DNA from: Mesorhizobium sp. YIM 152430
GTDB lineage: Bacteria > Pseudomonadota > Alphaproteobacteria > Rhizobiales > Rhizobiaceae
Assembly: GCF_029210365.1 (NCBI RefSeq)
Contig: NZ_JARGES010000041.1
Location: forward strand, 1 to 64,000
Length of the DNA stretch: 64,000 nucleotides
Direction: 5' to 3'
The notes beneath the pieces were generated by a model that saw only the letters and a list, made by a program, of their open reading frames with translations, was not told where the DNA came from and did not search any database. The stretch's first letter is position 1. Each line of letters starts with the position of its first letter. Below, piece after piece: positions 17,238 through 28,021 of this stretch. The position numbers and the translations under genes are program-made.

Positions 17238-18452
17238 TCAGCGCGCGGCGGCGACGTGACGGTGTCCACGCACCACCAGAAGCCCGAGCGATGTCAGGCA
17301 CGCCAAGCCAACCGGAAAGATGATCCAGTTCAGCATGTCCCAGCCGGCAAGGTTGTAGACGAGGCCCGACATGAAGGAGGCGAAGGCGACCGTCGAGAAC
17401 AGAACGAAATCATGGAAGCCGAGCGCGCGACCCTTTTCAGCCGGATGATAGGTTTCGGCGACCATAGCCGTCGCGCCGATGAAGCCGAAGTTCCAGCCGA
17501 TACCGAGAAGGACGAGCGCCATCCAGAACTGCCACAGCGCGATGCCCGACAGGGCGACGACGGCGCAGGCGAGAAGCAGGACAAGGCCCACCGCGACGAT
17601 GGTCTCCTTGCCGAAACGTGCGATCAGCCTGCCGGTGAAAAAGCTCGGCGCATACATCGCCATCACATGCCAGGAAATGCCGAGCATCGCCTGGTCGGTG
17701 GAAAATCCGCAGCCGACCATGGCGAGCGGCGCGCCGGTCATCACGAAGCTCATCAGCGCGTAGGTGCCGACACCGCAGAGAAGCCCGACCGCATATTTCG
17801 GCTGCCTGACGATCTCGCCGAGCGGGCGAGCGGGCATTTGCGAAACGGTCGAGACATCGGTTTCGGGCTGGCGCCGAGGCAAGGCCGAGAGGATCAGCGC
17901 CCCGACGGCCGCAATGCCCAGCACGGAGGCGAACGTGCCGGCAAACATCACCGGCGCCATCAACTCGCGGGTGAAAATGACGATCTGAGGACCGATGATC
18001 GCCGTGAGCACGCCGCCGGCCAGGACGAAGGAAATCGCCTTCGCCTTGAATTGCGCAGGTGCCGACTCGGCAGCGGCGAAGCGGAACTGCTGGACGAAGG
18101 CGTTGCCGACGCCGATCAGTGCGAGACCGGCCGCGAAGAGCCAGAAATTCTGTGCGAAAAGAGCAAGGGTCGCGACGAGGCCACCAGCAGCGGTCATGCC
18201 GGTGCCGGTCATGAAACCCAGCCGCAGACCAAGCCTTTTCAGGACGAGCGCGGCAGGAATGGCGCCAAGCGCGACGCCGATGGTGAAACCGGTGACGGGC
18301 GCGGTCGCCAGGCTCTTGTCGGCGTCGAGGAGATAGAAGCCGGCGAGGCCGCCGACGGAAATCGCGATCGGCGCGGCCGATCCCACAATGGCCTGCGCGG
18401 CGGCGAGGACGATCGCCGTTCGTCGCGCATCGCGGGTCGATGTCGTCATCAT
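17238..18452 (-). CDS. MFS transporter
   Basis: This 404-residue integral membrane protein has 12 predicted helices and the MFS layout, including a loop 2-3 [11 protein letters not shown] and a central cytoplasmic loop around residues 190-215. The substrate cannot be read from the sequence; overall it resembles uncharacterised drug or solute exporters. The ATG overlaps the nusB stop (ATGA), so it is read from the rib-nusB transcript. Confidence 0.88.
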   Translation of the reverse strand: MMTTSTRDARRTAIVLAAAQAIVGSAAPIAISVGGLAGFYLLDADKSLATAPVTGFTIGVALGAIPAALVLKRLGLRLGFMTGTGMTAAGGLVATLALFAQNFWLFAAGLALIGVGNAFVQQFRFAAAESAPAQFKAKAISFVLAGGVLTAIIGPQIVIFTRELMAPVMFAGTFASVLGIAAVGALILSALPRRQPETDVSTVSQMPARPLGEIVRQPKYAVGLLCGVGTYALMSFVMTGAPLAMVGCGFSTDQAMLGISWHVMAMYAPSFFTGRLIARFGKETIVAVGLVLLLACAVVALSGIALWQFWMALVLLGIGWNFGFIGATAMVAETYHPAEKGRALGFHDFVLFSTVAFASFMSGLVYNLAGWDMLNWIIFPVGLACLTSLGLLVVRGHRHVAAAR

Positions 18453-18955
18453 GCCTTCGGCGTGCCGCCCCTGCCCTCGTTGCGCAGCCGGCGCGCGACA
18501 CGGTCGAGCACAGCGTTGACGAGCTTGGGCTCCTCCTCGGTATAGAAGGCTTTGGCGATGTCGACATATTCGGTGACGATCACCGCGACGGGCACGTCGG
18601 CGCGCTTCATCAGTTCGTAGACGCCGGCGCGCAGGATCGCCCGCAATGTCGAATCCAGTCGCGACAGCGGCCAGTCATCGGTCAGCGCCTGCCGGATCAC
18701 CGGATCGATCGTCTTCTGGTCCTCGACCACGCCCGACAGGATCGCACGGAACCATTGTGCATCCGCCTCGCGATAGGTCGCCCCGTCGACTTCCTTGCCG
18801 AGCCGATAGGCTTCGTACTCGGCCGAAATCTCGAGAAGCCCGGTGCCGGCAACGTCCATCTGGTAGAGCGCCTGCACGGCGGCGAGCCTGGCCGCGCCGC
18901 GCTTGTTGGCTTGCCGGACAGGCGGCTTGGTGGGGCGTTCGTCGGCCTCGCTCAT
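18449..18955 (-). CDS. nusB: Transcription antitermination factor NusB
   Basis: NusB binds boxA RNA with S10 (NusE) and helps rRNA antitermination. The 168-residue protein has the all-helical NusB fold: an [18 protein letters not shown]-terminus that includes the RNA-contacting arginine-rich helix, and a C-terminal [20 protein letters not shown] segment. The length is slightly above that of E. coli because of a basic N-terminal extension. It overlaps ribH upstream by ATGA, a conserved arrangement. Confidence 0.96.
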   Translation of the reverse strand: MSEADERPTKPPVRQANKRGAARLAAVQALYQMDVAGTGLLEISAEYEAYRLGKEVDGATYREADAQWFRAILSGVVEDQKTIDPVIRQALTDDWPLSRLDSTLRAILRAGVYELMKRADVPVAVIVTEYVDIAKAFYTEEEPKLVNAVLDRVARRLRNEGRGGTPKA

Positions 18956-19416
18956 CCGGCCACCTCTGCAAGACGCTTGCGCGTCTCGATCATCGTCAAG
19001 GCAGCACGAGCGGCGAACCCGCCCTTGTCGCCTTCGTTCCGCCGCGCGCGCACCCAGGCCTGGTCATCGTTCTCGACGGTCAGGATGCCATTCCCGATCG
19101 CCAGCGATTCATTGACCGAAAGATCCATCAGGGCACGGCAGGATTCATTCGCCACGATGTCGAAATGATAGGTCTCGCCACGGATCACGCAACCAAGCGC
19201 GACGAAGGCGTCGTAGTCCGCTCCGCCCGCATCCGCGCCGTCGAGCGCGAAGGATATCACGGCGGGAATTTCGAGTGCTCCGGGCACCGTCACGACATCA
19301 TAGCTTGCGCCGGCGGCATCGAGCGCGGCCTTGGCGCCGTCGAGGAGCGCGTCGGCCAGATCGTCATAGAAGCGCGCTTCGACGATCAGAACTTTGAGGG
19401 GTTCCTGATGGGGCAT
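18952..19416 (-). CDS. ribH: 6,7-dimethyl-8-ribityllumazine synthase
   Basis: RibH makes 6,7-dimethyl-8-ribityllumazine from the butanone phosphate and the aminopyrimidine. The 154-residue sequence has the conserved [15 protein letters not shown] and [17 protein letters not shown] blocks; the histidine in the latter is the catalytic base. It lies in the riboflavin cluster before nusB. Many Rhizobiales carry two lumazine synthases; this is the ribH linked to nusB. Confidence 0.96.
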   Translation of the reverse strand: MPHQEPLKVLIVEARFYDDLADALLDGAKAALDAAGASYDVVTVPGALEIPAVISFALDGADAGGADYDAFVALGCVIRGETYHFDIVANESCRALMDLSVNESLAIGNGILTVENDDQAWVRARRNEGDKGGFAARAALTMIETRKRLAEVAG

Positions 19417-19496
19417 TAATGTCTCCGGGATTGGCCCGGTGACTTAGGCCGATCCGACGGAGTTCGCAAGGCAAAGGTTTGCAGAAAGTCGGCTGG

Positions 19497-19607
19497 TCAG
19501 CGCTTCAGTGAACGCTCGTGCAGGCGCACGGCGATATAGGCGCCAACCGCGATGATCGCGGGCAGGCCCAACGATGTGAACCAGAACATCGGATCGGAAA
19601 AGCTCAT
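19497..19607 (-). CDS. 36-residue single-helix membrane peptide
   Basis: A short frame starting at 19607 encodes MSFSDPMFWFTSLGLPAIIA followed by a short hydrophobic remainder and a basic tail (RLHERSLKR). It has one membrane helix. It lies 13 bases after another small membrane gene and about 80 bases before ribH. A weak purine-rich site (GAAG) precedes the ATG. There is no known family assignment; it may be a conserved micro-protein of the rib cluster. Confidence 0.5.
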   Translation of the reverse strand: MSFSDPMFWFTSLGLPAIIAVGAYIAVRLHERSLKR

Positions 19608-19620
19608 GGCTTCAATCTCT

Positions 19621-19836
19621 TTAGAAGCGCCTTGCCCAAAAATGTAGTGCAGTCGCGATGCCAAGCCAACCCGCGGCCATGAGAGCAAGCCAATAGCCGA
19701 CCGGTGCCGCAAAGCTTATCACACCATAGAGATACCCCGCCAGCGGCGTTGCCACGCCGACCGTAAAGCAGGCCGTGGACGCGCGATCGAGCGCATTCGC
19801 CAGAAGCTTGGTGCGTTCGTTGTCGATCACGCTCAT
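19621..19836 (-). CDS. 71-residue two-helix membrane protein between ribE and ribH
   Basis: This protein has two membrane helices (about residues 18-40 and 47-66) and starts at an ATG that shares ATGA with the ribE stop, so it is translated with ribE. The N-terminus VIDNERTKLLANALDRASTA is polar. I do not recognise a family. It may act in membrane coupling of flavin supply, or it may simply be carried in the operon. Confidence 0.65.
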   Translation of the reverse strand: MSVIDNERTKLLANALDRASTACFTVGVATPLAGYLYGVISFAAPVGYWLALMAAGWLGIATALHFWARRF

Positions 19837-20444
19837 CGATCGCGCGCCTCCATCAAACGCGCGGCATAGCGGGCCATGGTGTCAACTTCCAGATTCACCC
19901 GGTCGCCTGCCTGCCGTGCGCCCCAAGTCGTGACACCGAGCGAGTGGTGGATGAGAAGGACGTCGAAGAGGTCGCCATCGACGCCGTTGACGGTCAGCGA
20001 CGTGCCGTCGAGCGCGACGGAGCCCTTCGGTGCGATGAATTTGGACAATGCGTGCGGCGCGCGGAGGCGAAAACGCACCGCGTCGCCCTCGTCGATGCGC
20101 TCGACGATCTCGGCCATGCCGTCGACATGGCCGGACACGATATGCCCACCGAGTTCGTCGCCGATCTTCAGCGCGCGTTCGAGGTTGAGGCGCGAGCCGA
20201 CCTGCCAGTTGCCGGCCGTCGTCAGCCGCAGCGCCTCTTCCCACGCCTCGACCTCGAACCATCGCTCGTTTGCGTCCGCTTCCGGCAGAGCGACGACAGT
20301 CAGGCACACGCCCGCGCAGGCGATCGATGCGCCGATCGCAATCGTCGCGGGATCGTAGATCGTGCGGATGCGCAGGCGGATGCCCTGATCGAGCGGCGCG
20401 ATGGCCGCGATTTCGCCGATATCGGTCACGATTCCAGTGAACAT
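19833..20444 (-). CDS. ribE: Riboflavin synthase, alpha chain
   Basis: This enzyme dismutates two lumazines to riboflavin. The 203-residue protein shows two tandem lumazine-binding repeats: [15 protein letters not shown] at the N-terminus and a second repeat beginning near residue 97 (HIVSGHVDGMAEIVERI). The start at 20444 is the family-typical MFTGIV, even though an ATG lies nine codons upstream. It overlaps the ribD end by 19 bases. Confidence 0.96.
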   Translation of the reverse strand: MFTGIVTDIGEIAAIAPLDQGIRLRIRTIYDPATIAIGASIACAGVCLTVVALPEADANERWFEVEAWEEALRLTTAGNWQVGSRLNLERALKIGDELGGHIVSGHVDGMAEIVERIDEGDAVRFRLRAPHALSKFIAPKGSVALDGTSLTVNGVDGDLFDVLLIHHSLGVTTWGARQAGDRVNLEVDTMARYAARLMEARDR

Positions 20445-21550
20445 CCGTCGGTCCTTACATATTCGAAGCAAACGTCGGCGCCGAACACATCGCGGCGGAG
20501 AAGACGGAAGCCGTTGGGAATCGCGGCGGGATCGACCGGCGATGCGATGCCGCCGTCTCCGATTGCCTGAAGTCCGACGAAGAGCACCAGCCTGTCCACC
20601 AATCCTTCGGCAAGGAAATGCCGTGCGGTTTCGGCGCCGCCCTCGACGAGCAGCGTCAATACGCCCCGCGCAGCCAGATCCTCCAGAAACTCCGGCAGGG
20701 CGATCCGGCCCTCATGCTCCTCGCAGGCGATGAAGCCGACGCCGAGCCCTTCGAGCGTGGCGCGACGGCCGGGATCGGCGTCGATCGCCGTTGCCAGAAG
20801 AACCGGCGTATCGCGCGCACTGGCGGCGAGTTTCGACGTGGGTGAAAGCCGCGCATCGCGGTCGAGAATGATCCGGATCGGCGAGCGCCTTTCCAGCCCC
20901 GGCAGGCGGCAGGTGAGTTCGGGGTCGTCGGCCTGAGCGGTTCCGATGCCGACGAGGATGGCATCGCTTTCGGCGCGGATGCGATGAACCTGCCGGCGCG
21001 AGACCGGGCCAGTGATCGCTACCTGCCCCTCGCCTTTGCATCCGATCATGCCGTCGGACGAAACCGCAAGTTTCAAAGTCACTTCCGGGCGCTTTTTCAC
21101 GGATCGAGTCAGATAGCCACTGAGCATGTCCGATGCGCCATTTGCCAGGACGCCGGTCGCCACGTCGATTTCACCGGCTTCCAGAATGGCATAGCCCTTG
21201 CCGGAAACCCGCGGATCGGGGTCGGCGGCCGCGCCGACCACGCGCGCGATCCCGGCGCGAACGAGCGCCTCGGCGCAGGGCGGCGTGCGACCATGATGAG
21301 CGCATGGTTCGAGCGTGACATAGGCCGTGGCCCCGCGCGCGCGGTCTCCCGCTTCGGCCAACGCCTCGGCCTCGGCATGGGGCCTGCCGCCAATCGCGGT
21401 GATCCCGCGCCCGACGATCCGCGGTCCCGCGCCATCGTCACGCACGATCAGCGTTCCGACCGAAGGGTTGGTCGAGGTCAGGCCAAGATTGCGGCGCGCG
21501 AGGCGGATGGCGGCAGCCATGAACCGGCGATCCGTATCGCCCACGCTCAT
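20426..21550 (-). CDS. ribD: Bifunctional riboflavin deaminase/reductase
   Basis: RibD deaminates and then reduces the aminopyrimidine intermediate of riboflavin synthesis. The N-terminal deaminase (about residues 5-130) has the zinc motif [10 protein letters not shown] and [12 protein letters not shown], with H and two C ligands. The C-terminal reductase (about 150-365) follows with [11 protein letters not shown]. It has the normal length of 374 residues. It begins with an ATGA overlap with nrdR and ends inside ribE. Confidence 0.96.
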   Translation of the reverse strand: MSVGDTDRRFMAAAIRLARRNLGLTSTNPSVGTLIVRDDGAGPRIVGRGITAIGGRPHAEAEALAEAGDRARGATAYVTLEPCAHHGRTPPCAEALVRAGIARVVGAAADPDPRVSGKGYAILEAGEIDVATGVLANGASDMLSGYLTRSVKKRPEVTLKLAVSSDGMIGCKGEGQVAITGPVSRRQVHRIRAESDAILVGIGTAQADDPELTCRLPGLERRSPIRIILDRDARLSPTSKLAASARDTPVLLATAIDADPGRRATLEGLGVGFIACEEHEGRIALPEFLEDLAARGVLTLLVEGGAETARHFLAEGLVDRLVLFVGLQAIGDGGIASPVDPAAIPNGFRLLRRDVFGADVCFEYVRTDGCSLES

Positions 21551-22017
21551 TCGCGCGCGGCGTCCTCGTCGCCCTTCAATTCACCGAGTAGATCGTGGAA
21601 GTCGCGCGCCTCGCGGAAGTTCTTGTACACCGACGCAAAGCGCACATAGGCGACGTCATCGATCGACTTGAGCGCGTCCATGACGAGCCGGCCGATCTCG
21701 TCGGACGGAATTTCCGTCTCGCCCGAGCTTTCGAGCTGGCGCACGATGCCTGTGACGGCACGCTCGATCCGTTCCGGCTCGACATTGCGCTTGCGAAGCG
21801 CGATCTCGACCGAGCGCATCAGCTTGTCGCGGTCGAACGCGACCTTGCGGCCCGACCGCTTAACGACGACGAGATCGCGGAGTTGCACGCGTTCGAAGGT
21901 GGTGAAGCGCCCGCCGCAGACCGGGCAGACGCGCCGGCGGCGAATGGCCTGCCCGTCTTCGGCAGGCCGGGAATCCTTCACTTGCGTATCTTCAGACTGG
22001 CAATAAGGGCAGCGCAT
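21547..22017 (-). CDS. nrdR: Transcriptional repressor NrdR
   Basis: NrdR is a zinc- and ATP-cone protein that represses ribonucleotide reductase genes. The 156-residue sequence has the zinc ribbon CPYCQSEDT and CPVCGGRF (C3, C6, C31, C34) and the ATP-cone beginning [20 protein letters not shown]. It is linked to glyA upstream and ribD downstream, as is standard in alphaproteobacteria. Confidence 0.96.
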   Translation of the reverse strand: MRCPYCQSEDTQVKDSRPAEDGQAIRRRRVCPVCGGRFTTFERVQLRDLVVVKRSGRKVAFDRDKLMRSVEIALRKRNVEPERIERAVTGIVRQLESSGETEIPSDEIGRLVMDALKSIDDVAYVRFASVYKNFREARDFHDLLGELKGDEDAARE

Positions 22018-22052
22018 TTCGCTCCTTCAAGGGATTGGATGCTGCCCAGCGT

Positions 22053-23366
<1,314 letters not shown>

Positions 23367-23491
23367 GGCAGATCGACCCTTCTGGCGTGTGACGGTAATC
23401 CGTGGAGCGGCGCGAATATCACACTATCGCAGCCCGGGCCACGTCCGATTCGCGAATATTAAGTGCCCGAAAGCGACCGCAGCAATGCGGC

Positions 23492-23523
23492 AAAAAGAAA
23501 GACCGCCCAGGGGACGGCCTTTC
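23492..23523 (-). terminator. Terminator between the L,D-transpeptidase gene and glyA
   Basis: Read on the minus strand, AAAGGCCGTCC-CCTG-GGCGGTCTTT forms an imperfect hairpin followed by CTTTTTG. It lies just after the stop of the transpeptidase gene (23545) and before glyA, insulating the two transcripts. Confidence 0.65.
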
Positions 23524-23544
23524 ATCAAATTCAATCGGGTGCGA

Positions 23545-24792
23545 TCAGGTCGCGGTCGAAATCTGCAACTCCGACGAGCCGTCGAGCGCATAGATGTCGT
23601 CCCGGAACTGGACGACGCCGTCGCTGGTCGACCAGGCCGACACGTAGCTGAAATGGACGGGCACCGGATTGGTCACGGCCACGGCCACGTCGGCATCGTT
23701 GATGATCGTCTGCTCGAAGCGGTTGCGATCCCAGCCCGGCGTCTCGCGCAGGATCCAGGTGACGAGGTCGCGCACGTTTTGCACGCGCACGCAGCCCGAG
23801 GAATGGAAACGCTCCTGATTGGCGAACAGGCTCTGCTGCGGCGTGTCGTGCATATAGACGGCGTGCGGGTTATGGAAGTCGATCTTGACGGACGCCATGG
23901 CGTTGATGCGGCCGGGGTCCTGGCGGAAGCGCAGCTTGGCGGCCTCTTCCGTCTGCCAGTTGATCGTCAGCGGATCGACCTCGCCATTGGGGCCGAGAAT
24001 GCGGATGCCGTTTTCGGCCAGATAGTTGGGGTTCTGGCGCATCAGCGGAATGATGTCGCGGCGGACAATCGATTCCGGCGCGTTCCAGTACGGATTGACG
24101 ATGATCTGGTGAATGTTTGAGTCCAGGATCGGCGTCTGGCGATCGATCTTGCCGACCACTGCGACGTGACGGCTCACGACACGGCCATTCTCGACAGCCT
24201 CGATCTCGGCGGCCGGGATGTTGACCATCACGTAGCGGTTGGCTGTCGTTCCGACCTTCTCGCTGAGGCGGCCGAGATTTCGCTCGAGTTGGCCGAGACG
24301 GACCTGCGCCGACGCGTTGAGCGAGCGATAGGTGTAAGGGCCGGTAACGCCGTCGGCCGGAATGCCATGGCGGTTCTGAAAGCGCTTCAAGGCCGCATCG
24401 ACATATGAATCGAAGGCCGGTGACATCCCTGCCCGCTCGGACAGATCGCCCGAGATCATCAGGCGCTGGCGCAGAACGTCCACGTCCGGGTCGACGACGC
24501 CGAGTTGCAATTTCTTCTGATCGGGAACCATCGGCCAGCCGCCGCGCGCGGCGATGTCCTGATAACGGACGATGGCATCCTGCAAATAGACGAGCGTGTC
24601 GGGGCTGAAGATCGGACGGGTGGTCGCGACCTGCCCGCCATCGGAGACCTGGGCGTCGAACTGGTCACCCCAGCCGCGGCGGTTCGAATTCAGGATCGAA
24701 TCGATCACGTTCTGCGCATGGGCGCTTTGCGACACGGCGGCTGCCGCAAGGGCGGACGCACCGGTGAGAAAGGTTCTGCGGCTGGTTTTCAT
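23545..24792 (-). CDS. L,D-transpeptidase with YkuD and peptidoglycan-binding domains (LdtP-like)
   Basis: The enzyme crosslinks or remodels peptidoglycan in the periplasm. The start at 24792 gives a twin-arginine-type signal SRRTFLTGASAL. The body has an N-terminal peptidoglycan-binding region (KRFQNRHGIPADGVTGPYTY, about residues 125-150) and a YkuD catalytic domain ending in HSSGCVRV (catalytic cysteine about residue 330) with an upstream MHDTPQQSLF strand. The gene follows a MarR-type regulator on the same strand. This pairing matches the LdtP/LdtR pair described in Liberibacter and Sinorhizobium. Confidence 0.92.
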   Translation of the reverse strand: MKTSRRTFLTGASALAAAAVSQSAHAQNVIDSILNSNRRGWGDQFDAQVSDGGQVATTRPIFSPDTLVYLQDAIVRYQDIAARGGWPMVPDQKKLQLGVVDPDVDVLRQRLMISGDLSERAGMSPAFDSYVDAALKRFQNRHGIPADGVTGPYTYRSLNASAQVRLGQLERNLGRLSEKVGTTANRYVMVNIPAAEIEAVENGRVVSRHVAVVGKIDRQTPILDSNIHQIIVNPYWNAPESIVRRDIIPLMRQNPNYLAENGIRILGPNGEVDPLTINWQTEEAAKLRFRQDPGRINAMASVKIDFHNPHAVYMHDTPQQSLFANQERFHSSGCVRVQNVRDLVTWILRETPGWDRNRFEQTIINDADVAVAVTNPVPVHFSYVSAWSTSDGVVQFRDDIYALDGSSELQISTAT

Positions 24793-25098
24793 GTTCTGTC
24801 CCGACGCTTCAAGAAATGACGGCGCAAGCACGCGCACTGCGAAGGACGAGACTAGCGGGTTAACCTTAACGAAACGCCACCAATCCCGACCATCATGGTT
24901 TCGGCCGAAATACCGGATGACGTCCGGTCACATTCCAATATGGCGGCTTCGTGACGATCGATCACTCGGGTGGTGGCTGTTGCATAATGACGACACCGGC
25001 AAACCGGCGTGCGGAGCGCTCCGTGCCCGCCGCGCATCGGCCGCCATGATGGAGGCGGGTCCGATGCGTCGGCGGTGATCGAGAGGCGCGCCTTTCCC

Positions 25099-25614
25099 TT
25101 ACATGCGGTAGGCGATTGTGTCGTTCCAGAAGCGGTCGAGGCGCTGCAACGCCTTGTTCATCTGCTGGAACTCGTCCTGGCCGATGCCGCCGACCTTCTC
25201 GATCGAGCCGATGTGACGGTCATAGAGCGCGCCGACCAGATCGGCGATCTCGCGTCCCTTGGGCGTCAGGCTGACGCGGACCGAGCGGCGGTCGATGCGT
25301 GAGCGCTGGTGATTGATGAAGTCGAGGTCGACGAGCTTCTTGAGATTGTAGGAAACGTTCGAGCCCAGATAGTAGCCGCGCGAGCGCAGTTCGCCGGCGG
25401 TCAGTTCCGAAGACCCGATGTTGAAGAGCAGCAGCGCCTGGATGGCATTGATGTCGCTGCGGCCGTTGCGGTCGAACTCGTCCTTGATGACGTCAAGAAG
25501 ACGGCGGTGCAACCGCTCGACGAGTTGAAGAGATTCAAGGTAGAGCGAGCGGATGGAATCGCCGCGCTCTTCGTTCATCTGGACGTTCTTCGACGTCGTA
25601 CGCGAATTGATCAT
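25099..25614 (-). CDS. ldtR: MarR-family regulator LdtR
   Basis: This 171-residue MarR-type protein has the winged helix at about residues 50-110 (INAIQALLLFNIGSSELTAG and HQRSRIDRRSVRVSLTPKGR, the latter the wing) and N- and C-terminal dimerisation helices. Its neighbours, an L,D-transpeptidase downstream and DUF6163 and hemB upstream, match the LdtR locus of Rhizobiales, where LdtR controls the transpeptidase and stress tolerance. The intergenic region to the transpeptidase (24793-25098, 306 bases) holds no gene; an operator there is plausible but not recognised. Confidence 0.88.
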   Translation of the reverse strand: MINSRTTSKNVQMNEERGDSIRSLYLESLQLVERLHRRLLDVIKDEFDRNGRSDINAIQALLLFNIGSSELTAGELRSRGYYLGSNVSYNLKKLVDLDFINHQRSRIDRRSVRVSLTPKGREIADLVGALYDRHIGSIEKVGGIGQDEFQQMNKALQRLDRFWNDTIAYRM

Positions 25615-25773
25615 GGTCGTGCCTCTCGTTAAACGCCGGTGACTTTGTTTTTGATCTCACCTTGGGCACGACCCTACCGAATGCATCTAAAATTCGACTT
25701 AAACCGCAGGCTTAACATGAGCTTACCGGGAACTGCCGGATTTCAGGGTTAAGCTGCGGTTAGACCGAAAGGT

Positions 25774-26268
25774 TCATTTTTCCTCTCTGCGGCGTCTGGC
25801 CCAGCGGTGGAGCCGGAAGCCGGCATAGATCACAGCCGTCAGCGCATGGACGACGAGCACGAGGTCGCGGCGCCCGTAAAGCTCGGGAAAGCCCGCATAC
25901 ATCACCGTTTCGGACAGCGCGCACACGAACCAGATTACCGGGCCCCAGGAAGCCAGCATCCACAGCCCGCTCGCCGCGAAAGGATAAAGCACCGCCAGGC
26001 AGACGGCCGCAACCTGCCAGTGGACCGGCATCAGGTCGAACCGCCAGGTCAGTCCGTCATAGAAGCCGAGCAGTCTGATCCAGTAGAGAAGACCGAGCCC
26101 GGCGCAAAGCGCCGCAACCGCCCGCAGGAACGTCTCGAACATCGTTTCGGAGGCCGACAGGGGCGGCAGGACCGAAGGAGAGGACTGGATCACGGTTCGG
26201 CGACTTTCAGATGTTGCAACGGGCTTGGTGGCCAGACGGGTTGGACCCGCATTCGGCCCATGATACAC
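25774..26268 (-). CDS. DUF6163 family membrane protein
   Basis: This protein of up to 164 residues has four membrane helices (about residues 45-65, 83-102, 105-125 and 133-150). The sequence RFDLMPVHWQVAAVCLAVLY and the GLWMLASWGPVIWFVCALSE block match the DUF6163 proteins found between ldtR and hemB in Rhizobiales. The start is uncertain: the drawn one is a GTG at 26268, and a second GTG at 26193 and an ATG at 26142 are also in frame, none with a good ribosome-binding site. Function is unknown. It is divergent from hemB. Confidence 0.72.
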   Translation of the reverse strand: MYHGPNAGPTRLATKPVATSESRRTVIQSSPSVLPPLSASETMFETFLRAVAALCAGLGLLYWIRLLGFYDGLTWRFDLMPVHWQVAAVCLAVLYPFAASGLWMLASWGPVIWFVCALSETVMYAGFPELYGRRDLVLVVHALTAVIYAGFRLHRWARRRREEK

Positions 26269-26292
26269 CCCGCGCTATCAGGAGACGCCATC

Positions 26293-27324
26293 ATGAACAA
26301 GATCACCCGGCCGGTTGCCACCACCTTGCGCACGGTCGATGAAATCACCGGCAGCCGTCGCCTGCGCCGGATGCGCAGGACGGACTGGTCGCGGCGCATG
26401 GTTCAGGAAACGAGCCTGACGGTCGACGACCTGATCTGGCCGATCTTCGTGGTAGATGGCGAGAGGCGCCGCGATCCCCTCCCCTCCATGCCCGGCGTCG
26501 AGCGGTTTTCCGTCGATGTCGCGGTCGAGGAAGCCGAGCGCGCCGCGCAGCTTGGCATTCCCGCGCTCGCGATCTTCCCCAATATCGATATCGGCCTGCG
26601 CGACCAGACCGGCTCGCACATTCTCGACCCCGACAATCTGATCAACCGCGTCACGCGCGCAATCAAGCTGTCCGTGCCGGAGATCGGGATCATCACGGAT
26701 GCGGCTCTCGACCCTTTCACCAGCCACGGCCATGACGGCATCCTGCGCGACGGGATCATCGTCAATGACGAGACGGTGGCGCAGGTCGCCGCCGCGTCCG
26801 TGGTGCAGGCGGAGGCGGGTGCCGATATCATTGCGCCGTCGGACATGATGGACGGGCGGATCGGCGCGGTGCGCGATGCGCTCGACGCGGCGGGTTATCA
26901 GGACGTGGCGATCATGTCCTACGCGACCAAGTTCTCGTCGGCCTTCTACGGTCCCTATCGCGAGGCGATCGGCACCAGCGGCCTCCTGAAGGGCGACAAG
27001 AAAACCTATTATCTCGATCCGGCCAATGCAGCCGAGGCGATCCGCGAAACCGGGCAGGACGTGCTCGAGGGGGCGGACATGATCATGGTCAAGCCCGGAA
27101 TGCCCTATCTCGACATCATCCGACAGTTGAAGGATGAATTCTCATTGCCGACATTCGCGTATCAGGTTTCGGGCGAGTACTCGATGATCGAGGCCGCCGC
27201 CGCCAATGGCTGGATCGACGGCGAGCGCGCCATGATGGAAAGCCTGCTTTCCTTCAAACGGGCGGGCTGCGACGGCATCCTGACCTATTTCGCGCCGCGC
27301 GTGGCGCAAATCCTCAAGGGTTGA
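26293..27324 (+). CDS. hemB: Delta-aminolevulinic acid dehydratase (porphobilinogen synthase)
   Basis: HemB condenses two ALA molecules to porphobilinogen in haem synthesis. The 343-residue protein starts at 26293 after AGGAGA; the open frame runs far upstream but has no other signal. Catalytic lysines lie in SYATKFSSAFYGPYRE and in the MVKPGMPYLDII segment. The usual cysteine zinc-binding triad is replaced by DAALDPFTSHGHDG, a magnesium-type form found in alphaproteobacteria. Confidence 0.96.
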   Translation: MNKITRPVATTLRTVDEITGSRRLRRMRRTDWSRRMVQETSLTVDDLIWPIFVVDGERRRDPLPSMPGVERFSVDVAVEEAERAAQLGIPALAIFPNIDIGLRDQTGSHILDPDNLINRVTRAIKLSVPEIGIITDAALDPFTSHGHDGILRDGIIVNDETVAQVAAASVVQAEAGADIIAPSDMMDGRIGAVRDALDAAGYQDVAIMSYATKFSSAFYGPYREAIGTSGLLKGDKKTYYLDPANAAEAIRETGQDVLEGADMIMVKPGMPYLDIIRQLKDEFSLPTFAYQVSGEYSMIEAAAANGWIDGERAMMESLLSFKRAGCDGILTYFAPRVAQILKG

Positions 27325-27447
27325 TCCACTCTTGGCCGGGCTGCTTTCCTTATCCTTCGATCAGATCGATAAAATTTGAATGAACCGTTCGACTTGCGAT
27401 CACGGTTGCGCGATCCCATCTTGGACCCGACAGGCAAGGAAACGAAA

Positions 27448-27933
27448 ATGAACACGACCTCATCGACCGGGCCCATTCACGACGGCGAGATTCTCAACGA
27501 CCGCCTCGACGATGCACGCGTCTATGAAGGCGTGCGCACGCGTCGCATTCTTTCCTTCTGCATCGATTATCTGATCGTCGGGCTGCTGATGATCGTGCCG
27601 GCCATCGTCATTGGCCTGTTGGGCGTCATCACGCTGGGTCTCGGATGGATGCTCTACGGCATCCTGTTTCCGGTCGTCGCGCTCGGTTATGTCTGGTGGA
27701 CACTGGGCAGCCCTTCACAGGCGACCGTCGGAATGCGCATGATGAACATCCGGCTCGAGCGACTCGACGGCGGGCGTGTCGACGGGCCGCTCGCGGTTCT
27801 GCATTCGGTGCTTTTCTGGGCTGGCAACGTCATCCTGACGCCGTTCATCCTGCTGGCGACGCTTTTCCTCGACCGCAAGCGGGCCGTCCACGATCTTCTT
27901 CTCGGTACTGTCGTCGCGCGAACCGACCGTTAA
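27448..27933 (+). CDS. RDD family membrane protein
   Basis: This 161-residue protein starts at 27448 with AAGGAAAC upstream. It has an RDD domain: the RRILSFCIDYLIVGLLMIVP helix with its characteristic R-D pair, a second membrane pair, and the SQATVGMRMMNIRLERLDGG segment. RDD proteins are small membrane proteins, some linked to ion exchange; a specific function is unknown. It follows hemB on the same strand, 123 bases later. Confidence 0.87.
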   Translation: MNTTSSTGPIHDGEILNDRLDDARVYEGVRTRRILSFCIDYLIVGLLMIVPAIVIGLLGVITLGLGWMLYGILFPVVALGYVWWTLGSPSQATVGMRMMNIRLERLDGGRVDGPLAVLHSVLFWAGNVILTPFILLATLFLDRKRAVHDLLLGTVVARTDR

Positions 27934-28021
27934 GCGGAACTTGATGTCGCGCGGCTTGCCAACGGACGCGACTGGGGATTTCATATCCTGATCGCGGCAA
28001 TCCATTCCGACTCGACGGTCA

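Noticed and set aside
14961-18545. An open frame of 1194 codons on the plus strand
   Set aside because: It lies antisense to hppA and the MFS gene, its product is a repetitive Arg/Asp/His/Glu-rich string, and it is a by-product of GC-rich codon usage.
20445-21600. An FMN riboswitch controlling the riboflavin genes
   Set aside because: The genes overlap tightly and there is no leader of the needed length; none of the conserved FMN element blocks is seen.
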